From: Kitasatospora sp. MAP12-44
GTDB lineage: Bacteria > Actinomycetota > Actinomycetes > Streptomycetales > Streptomycetaceae
Reading direction: 5' to 3'
Length of the DNA stretch: 64,000 nucleotides
Assembly: GCF_029892095.1 (NCBI RefSeq)
Contig: NZ_JARZAE010000004.1
Span: forward strand, 5,208,001-5,272,000
Shown: one piece after another, positions 59,615 to 64,000 of the stretch
Numbering within the stretch: position 1 is the first letter of the stretch
How the letters are laid out: each line of letters opens with the position of its first letter
The notes under the pieces: model-generated
The model's database searches: none
What the model saw: only the letters and a program-made list of their open reading frames with translations
Told to the model about the DNA's origin: nothing
Translations under genes and position numbers: made by a program

Positions 59615-60108
59615 GGTGCGAAAGCTCCCGCCGGTGGTCTGTGCAGCAGCAACGATGAAAGAAGTTGGTCGAACGGACTCTCGCAACTCGTTTATCGAAC
59701 GTCAAGAGTTTCTGAGTGCCTGGGCGGGCAGTTTTGGCTTCGTTCTGGAATGTCCACCAGGTTGTAGCTTTCAGCTACTTGACAAGCAGTGAGTAAGACG
59801 CCACAAAACGGACATCTTCCGACAAACCTCGTTCATGAGTTCGTAACGAGGGCTTAGTAACACCGGTATGTGAACGCGACACTCCGCGCCTCGGGAGGTC
59901 GACGCGCGTAGATCCAGGTGTCTAATATGCCCGGTTTGAGTGGATTACCCGCCGGTTTTCAGCGTCCGGTTATCGGACGGATTTGGCGGGATACCGCCAT
60001 CGGCGACTATTCGTCAGCCTTTCAAGTGCCCCCCGGAATCCGTCCGGAGTGGTGCTGCCCAGACCCGCTGTCAGTTACACGCCACTGGCGGGAAGTCGCC
60101 GGGAAACA
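59615..60108. promoter_or_regulatory. bldK-type operon upstream regulatory region
   Basis: About 490 bp with no convincing gene and markedly AT-richer sequence. Elements seen: the 17-bp shared element (59690-59706); a hairpin GTAGCT-TTC-AGCTAC (59764-59778); an inverted repeat CCTCGTT-N11-AACGAGG (59827-59851); and GTCCG-GTTAT-CGGAC near 59965-59980. The last two could be operators. A clear -35/-10 pair for the minus-strand operon could not be fixed. Confidence 0.55.
59690..59706 (-). promoter_or_regulatory. 17-bp shared element (copy 2)
   Basis: CGTTTATCGAACGTCAA on the plus strand, identical to 9300-9316 and in the same orientation to its downstream gene. It lies 76 nt upstream of the bldKA-like start codon, a usual promoter distance. 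Confidence 0.55.
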
Positions 60109-60149
60109 CATCGGGGCCCCGGAGAGAGATGAACTCCGGGGCCCCGATG
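60109..60149. terminator. terminator of the peptidoglycan-binding protein gene
   Basis: 16-bp perfect arms CATCGGGGCCCCGGAG (60109-60124) and CTCCGGGGCCCCGATG (60134-60149), 9-nt loop, 16 nt past the minus-strand stop at 60166. Confidence 0.88.
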
Positions 60150-60165
60150 AAGGATTTTTGACATG

Positions 60166-62698
60166 TCACGAGCGGAACTTGAAGGTGCGCTCCGCATCGC
60201 TGTTCTTGTCGTACACGGAAGCGATTCCGTCGGCGACATCCTGCGCGGTGATCGGGGCCAGCGTGCCGTCGCTCTTACGGAACTTCAGCTTGTCGAAGAC
60301 GCCGCCAAGGGCGGTGTTCAGCTGGTCCAGGTCCCACTTGGGGCCGATGGCGCCGGTGGCGTCCGGGGCCAGCGTCAGCACCTTGCTGGCGATCGACCGG
60401 GTGAAGACGAACCGCTTGGTGCCGGCGATGACCGTCACCTTCGCGCTGACGATCTGCTGGCCGAGACCGTCCGCCGCCGCCTGCAGGGCCTGCGGGGACG
60501 CCTTCGGCTGAGCGGCCGTCACGGCGAGGGCGATCGGCGGGTCGTTCTTGCCGGCGGCCCGGTCCAGATAGCTCTGCTGGACCTGGTTGACGGCTGCCCC
60601 GCCGTCCGCCACCTGGCCGGCCACGCCGGGAACCACGCTCGGGTCGCCCGGGTCGTTGAACTGGACGTAGCCCTCCTTGAGCCCCTGCGTGGACTGCGCC
60701 GCGAGCAGGTCCAGCGCGACCTTGAGCTTGGCCTGGTCCACGCTGACCTTCGGCGGCACGGCCTTGCTGCCGCCGGCGAGCGAGCCGATCACGTCGAGCG
60801 GGTTGTAGCTGTGCTGGGTCAGGCTGTCCACGGTGGCGGTGGTGTCGAAGCTCAGACCGGCGGTGGCCGGGTCGAGGCTGAGCGTCTGGGTGCCGATCGT
60901 GAGCTTGATCGGCTGCTGGCCGATCTTGCCGACCGTCGCGTCCAGCTGATGGATCGCCTGGTCGCGGGTATCGCCGCCGATGTTGGTGCCGAGGACGGTG
61001 ATGCCGCGCGGGACGTCGGCCTGGTTGAGCATCAGGCCGGTTCCATAGGCCGCGGAGCCCACGAAGAGCGCGCCGCCGACGGCGTAGACCAGCAGCTTCT
61101 GGGAGCGCGGGCGGGGCTTGGGCTTGCTGCTCGCGGCAGGCTTGGGCGCGGCCGGGGCCGGGGCGGCGGGGTCAGGCCCTGCGGGTGCCTCGGGCCTGGC
61201 GGGGCTGGCGGGCCCGCCACGGAGCGGGCCGGGCGGCGTGGCGGGCCCGGGACCGGCGTGGCGCGGGGCGCCCTGGGCGGTGCCGTACTGGCCCGCGACG
61301 GGCAGTCCAGGTATGGCGCCGGCCGGGAGTTCGTCACCGATCGGGCGGAATCCGCCGATCTGGGTGTCCTCGGGGTCGCCGGACTGCCCGGTGGCGAAGC
61401 GGCCCTCGGGGGACCGGCCGCCGGGGAAACCGCCCTCGGGCAGGCCGCTCTCGGTGAAGGCGGAGCGCACCGGCGGGATGGGGCCGGTCGGCGGGAACGG
61501 TTCGGAGCGCGGGGACTGCTCGCCCCGCGGGAACGGCTCGCCCTGCGGGAACTGCCCGGTCGGCGGGAACGGTTCGGAGCGCGGGAACGGCTCGGCCGGC
61601 GGCTGCGAGCGGGCGAACCGACCGGGCGCGCCCGGTCCCTGGGGTCGGCGCGGCGCCGGACCGCCGGGGCCTGCACCGGGGCCTGCACCTGCGCCGGGGC
61701 CGGTGCCGGTGCCGTACGGGTCCGGCGTGGGCATCGGCGCGGGCGCCTCGCCGGAGCGCGCGAAGGGATCGCGGGGTGTGAAGGGGTCCCGCTGCGCCCG
61801 AGCCGCGAACGGGTCCGCCGGGCCGGCCGCGTACGGATCGGCCGGGTAGCCGCCCTGCGGCGCGCCGGACTGCTGCCCCTCGGCGCGGTGGCGGTTCTGG
61901 GTCGCGCCCGGCTGCTGCGTGCTGCCACCCGCGAACGGCGAGGCCGGCGCGCCGGTCGGCCGCGCGGTGGGGATCTGCTGGGTGCTCTCCGCGGAGAACT
62001 GCGGCGCGGGCGTCGGCTGCCAGCGGTCGCCGGACTCGTACGGCGAGCCCGCGGCCAGCCCGGACGCCGCCGGGGCCGGTGCCGGCGCCTGCGGCTGAGC
62101 CTGAGTCTGAGCCGGGTGCGCGGCCGGGGCGGGCGCGGGGGCCGGCGCCGGTGCGGCCGCGGCGGCCGGCTCGGGGCCGGTTCTTCTGCCGGGGCCGGAA
62201 CCACTCGCCGGTCGAATCCGACTCGCTGGTCTCCGGCGCGCTCGGCGGCGTCTGCCACTCGGGCGGCAGGTTCGGCGGCGCGCCGGCGCGGCCACCGGCC
62301 TCCATCACTCCGAGCACCGGCGAGGCGGGCGCGCCGGAGCGGTGCCGCGGACCTGCCGGTCCTGGCTGCTCGGCGGGGCCGGCCTGCGACTCCTCCGGCT
62401 TGACGGTGCTGCGCATCACGACCGGCGGGATCGGGCGCGAGCCGGGGATGTTGATCGAGATCCGGGTGGTCAGCGTGGTCTCGGTCTTCGGGACCTCGGG
62501 TTCCGCCGCCCCCGCGGCGCCATGGAAGGTGTCACCTCCCGTGCCGGGCGCGCCGGTGCCGAAGCCGTTCGCGACCCCCGGAGTGCCGTAGGGCGGCGTG
62601 CCCGACGGGTAGGCGTCGGGGCCCTCCCCCGGCCGCCGACTGGGGGAGCCCCCGCGGCGGGGCGGCTGGAAGGGGTTGTCAGATTCGCGGCTGCTCAA
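60166..62698 (-). pseudogene. PG_binding_4/VanW-like membrane protein gene with a single-base frameshift
   Basis: 2533 nt (one more than a multiple of 3). Frame A from ATG 62698 encodes MSSRESDNPFQPPRRGG and a conserved TETTLTTRISINIPGSRPIPPVVMR segment up to GEWFRPRQKNRP. The continuation EPAAAAAPAPAPAP and everything to 60166 is in another frame. The shift lies in the GGGG run at 62173-62176 (CCCC on the coding strand). The full protein would be about 843 aa: a disordered Pro/Ala/Glu-rich cytoplasmic part with FPRSEPFPPTG-type repeats, one helix (LLVYAVGGALFVGSAAYGTGLML) and two extracytoplasmic PG_binding_4-like domains (VTVLGTNIGG/LTIGTQTLSLDPATAGLSFD). A sequencing error is likely. Confidence 0.75.
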
Positions 62699-62928
62699 TG
62701 CTGCTCTGCTCCGGATTCGCGGTCGCGGCGGTCAAGCCACAGGCCGCGGGTTGCTGGGGCGTCCGTCCGGCCGTGCGGCCCGTCCGACGATGCTGCGGCA
62801 CCACCATACTGGGAACAACCGAATGGGGAACCGCTTCCCTTAGAAGGTGATACGTCCGGTTCCTCACCGACGACACTACGGGCGGGTGGCCCTGACTGCC
62901 CGTCGTGCGAGGACAGTCGGACGTGTGG

Positions 62929-63384
62929 TCAGTCCCGCTGCTTGGGGATGCCGAAGGCGAACGGCGAGCGGGTCGGCAGGGTGGTGCAGATCACCCCGCT
63001 GACCAGGCCGATCAGCAGGTAGGCGTACGCGTTGAAGCCCGCCGCCAGGATGAAGTCCCCCTCGGGTCGGGGAGCCATCAGCACCATCAGCATCACGAAC
63101 CAGCCGGCCAGCGGGACGCCCGCGCCGAGCTTGGTGCCGGTCAGCCGCAGGCCGCCGTAGAAGACCGCGACGTTCGCTAGCAGAGCGAGCAGCAGTCCCC
63201 AGGGACTCCACAGGGTCTGCACGAAACACCCGCACAGTGACACCACCGCGCCGAGCGGGAAGAGCACCAGGTAGCCGGTGATCCGGGCGCGCCGGGACGG
63301 CAGCGGCTCGGCCAGCCGCTGCGCGCGGGTGCCCAGCGGGGCGTGCAGCAGGGTGCGCAGCGTACTGAGCGCGGACGTGCTCAT
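62929..63384 (-). CDS. DUF6113-type membrane protein
   Basis: 151 aa from ATG 63384, overlapping the mshB stop (ATGA). About four or five helices: ITGYLVLFPLGAVVSLCGCFV, PWGLLLALLANVAVFYGGL, LAGWFVMLMVLMAP and YAYLLIGLVSGVICTTL. It lies between mshB and the peptidoglycan-binding protein gene, as in other streptomycetes. Function unknown; translational coupling with mshB is the only functional hint. The 230 bp after it (62699-62928) hold no gene. Confidence 0.75.
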   Translation of the reverse strand: MSTSALSTLRTLLHAPLGTRAQRLAEPLPSRRARITGYLVLFPLGAVVSLCGCFVQTLWSPWGLLLALLANVAVFYGGLRLTGTKLGAGVPLAGWFVMLMVLMAPRPEGDFILAAGFNAYAYLLIGLVSGVICTTLPTRSPFAFGIPKQRD

Positions 63385-64000
63385 CGAGCCTCGTTTCCAG
63401 CGGACGGGATGCCGGCGAACAGGTCGCTCTCCGGGCGCTCGGTGCCGCCCTCGCCCCGGACCAGTTCGTAGTACTCGACGGCCGACAGCGGCTGCCACAG
63501 GCTGTTGCTGAGCGCGAAGAACGAGCCCGAGACGGTGAGCTGGGTGGCGTGCGCGGCCATCGCGGCGGCCTTGCGGTCGGCGTACTTCGTGCAGTCCAGC
63601 ACGGTGGTGATCCGCTCGTCGTCGACCACCCCGGGGACGTCCGAGGGCTCGGCGGCCGCCGGGTAGCAGGCGGCGGCCTCCTCCAGGCCGACCAGCAGGG
63701 CCGAGCGCGACATCCGGCTCCAGTAGACCTTGACGATCTGCCAGGCCGGGCCCAGCTCGGGCCGGAAGGCCGGATCGGCGGCGAGCTCCAGGGCCCGCAT
63801 CGCGACCCGGTGCGCCTGGATGTGGTCCGGGTGCCCGTAGCCGCCGTTCTCGTCGTAGCTGACCAGGACCTGCGGCCGGGTCTCCCGGATGACGGCGACC
63901 AGGTGGCCGGCCGCCTCGTCCGGGTCGGCCTGCCAGAAGCAGTCCGGGCGGTCGTTCTCGGGCACGCCCATCATCCCGGAGTCGCGGTAGCGCCCGGCGC
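63381..64000 (-). CDS. mshB: mycothiol deacetylase MshB (partial, N-terminus beyond window)
   Basis: About 206 C-terminal residues; the frame continues past the right edge. The PIG-L/LmbE fold with the zinc ligand motif YGHPDHIQAHR and VLVSYDENGG is characteristic. It removes the acetyl group from GlcNAc-Ins in mycothiol biosynthesis, the main thiol buffer of actinobacteria, complementing the AhpC/OxyR system at the other end of the window. The first zinc ligands (HPDD motif) lie outside. Overlaps the downstream membrane protein gene. Confidence 0.88.
   Translation of the reverse strand, partial: AGRYRDSGMMGVPENDRPDCFWQADPDEAAGHLVAVIRETRPQVLVSYDENGGYGHPDHIQAHRVAMRALELAADPAFRPELGPAWQIVKVYWSRMSRSALLVGLEEAAACYPAAAEPSDVPGVVDDERITTVLDCTKYADRKAAAMAAHATQLTVSGSFFALSNSLWQPLSAVEYYELVRGEGGTERPESDLFAGIPSAGNEAR

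Noticed and set aside
60163..62403. 746-codon plus-strand frame over the peptidoglycan-binding protein gene
   Set aside because: Antisense to a gene with conserved extracytoplasmic domains; Arg/Gly-rich with no motif.
1..64000. tRNA, rRNA, CRISPR arrays, insertion sequences, prophage or conjugative elements
   Set aside because: No clover-leaf sequence, repeat-spacer array, transposase or integrase was recognised on either strand by eye; short RNA genes could still be missed.

Overview
This is a high-GC window (roughly 70% or more) with GC-rich third codon positions, frequent GTG starts, hairpin terminators that mostly lack U-tracts, a WhiB-family gene, mycothiol biosynthesis, SpoIIE-type phosphatases and a bldK-type peptide permease. 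Together these point to a streptomycete (Streptomyces, Kitasatospora or a close relative). Most of the window looks like conserved chromosomal core. No rRNA, tRNA, insertion sequence, CRISPR array or prophage was recognised.

Layout. 0-2 kb: peroxide defence, ahpC-ahpD divergent from oxyR, with an OxyR-like box between them. 2.1-6.4 kb: a four-gene overlapping operon of a phosphodiester-glycosidase-domain protein followed by a UbiA-type phosphoribosyltransferase, DprE1 and DprE2, i.e. the decaprenyl-phosphoryl-arabinose pathway. 6.4-9.0 kb: a SpoIIE phosphatase and a methyltransferase. 9.0-16.1 kb: the least ordinary stretch. It holds a 992-aa SARP-STAND-TPR regulator with a TTA codon, a divergent 69-aa acidic peptide gene with its own promoter-like repeats and terminator, and two tandem ATPases of the archaeal-ATPase/DUF234 type, each behind an AT-rich leader. 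16.1-27.2 kb: core genes in a familiar streptomycete order (class I fumarase, WhiB-like, glpX, xseAB, ispH, ppgK, ychF). 27.3-31.9 kb: a YefM/YoeB toxin-antitoxin pair, a TetR-controlled NAD(P)-dependent epimerase-like gene, a DUF488 remnant, a split RibD-like reductase/deaminase pair and a methyltransferase. 32-40 kb: a membrane septum-formation-type protein, a SPOR mini-protein, a Nudix hydrolase and two large PAS-GAF-SpoIIE-HATPase phosphatases in tandem. 40-47 kb: sdhBAC (with a TTA codon at the third codon of the anchor gene), a lone peptide-binding lipoprotein and typA. 47.3-59.6 kb: two complete peptide ABC transporters facing each other tail to tail. The second has the bldKA-E gene order; the first has a single-base frameshift in one ATPase gene. 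60-64 kb: a frameshifted peptidoglycan-binding membrane protein, a DUF6113-type membrane protein and mshB (cut by the window end).

Themes. Redox and central carbon metabolism are strongly represented (ahpCD/oxyR, fumarase, glpX, ppgK, sdh, mshB). The fumarase and sdh upstream regions both carry a GTGA-N6-TCAC palindrome. Developmental control also recurs: TTA (bldA) codons in the SARP gene and sdhC, bldK, a WhiB-like protein, and three phosphatase/anti-sigma-like proteins. The best candidates for something undescribed are the SARP/peptide pair and the tandem ATPases at 9-16 kb, the glycosidase tied into the DPA operon, and a 17-bp element shared by the upstream regions of the 9-kb methyltransferase and the bldK operon.
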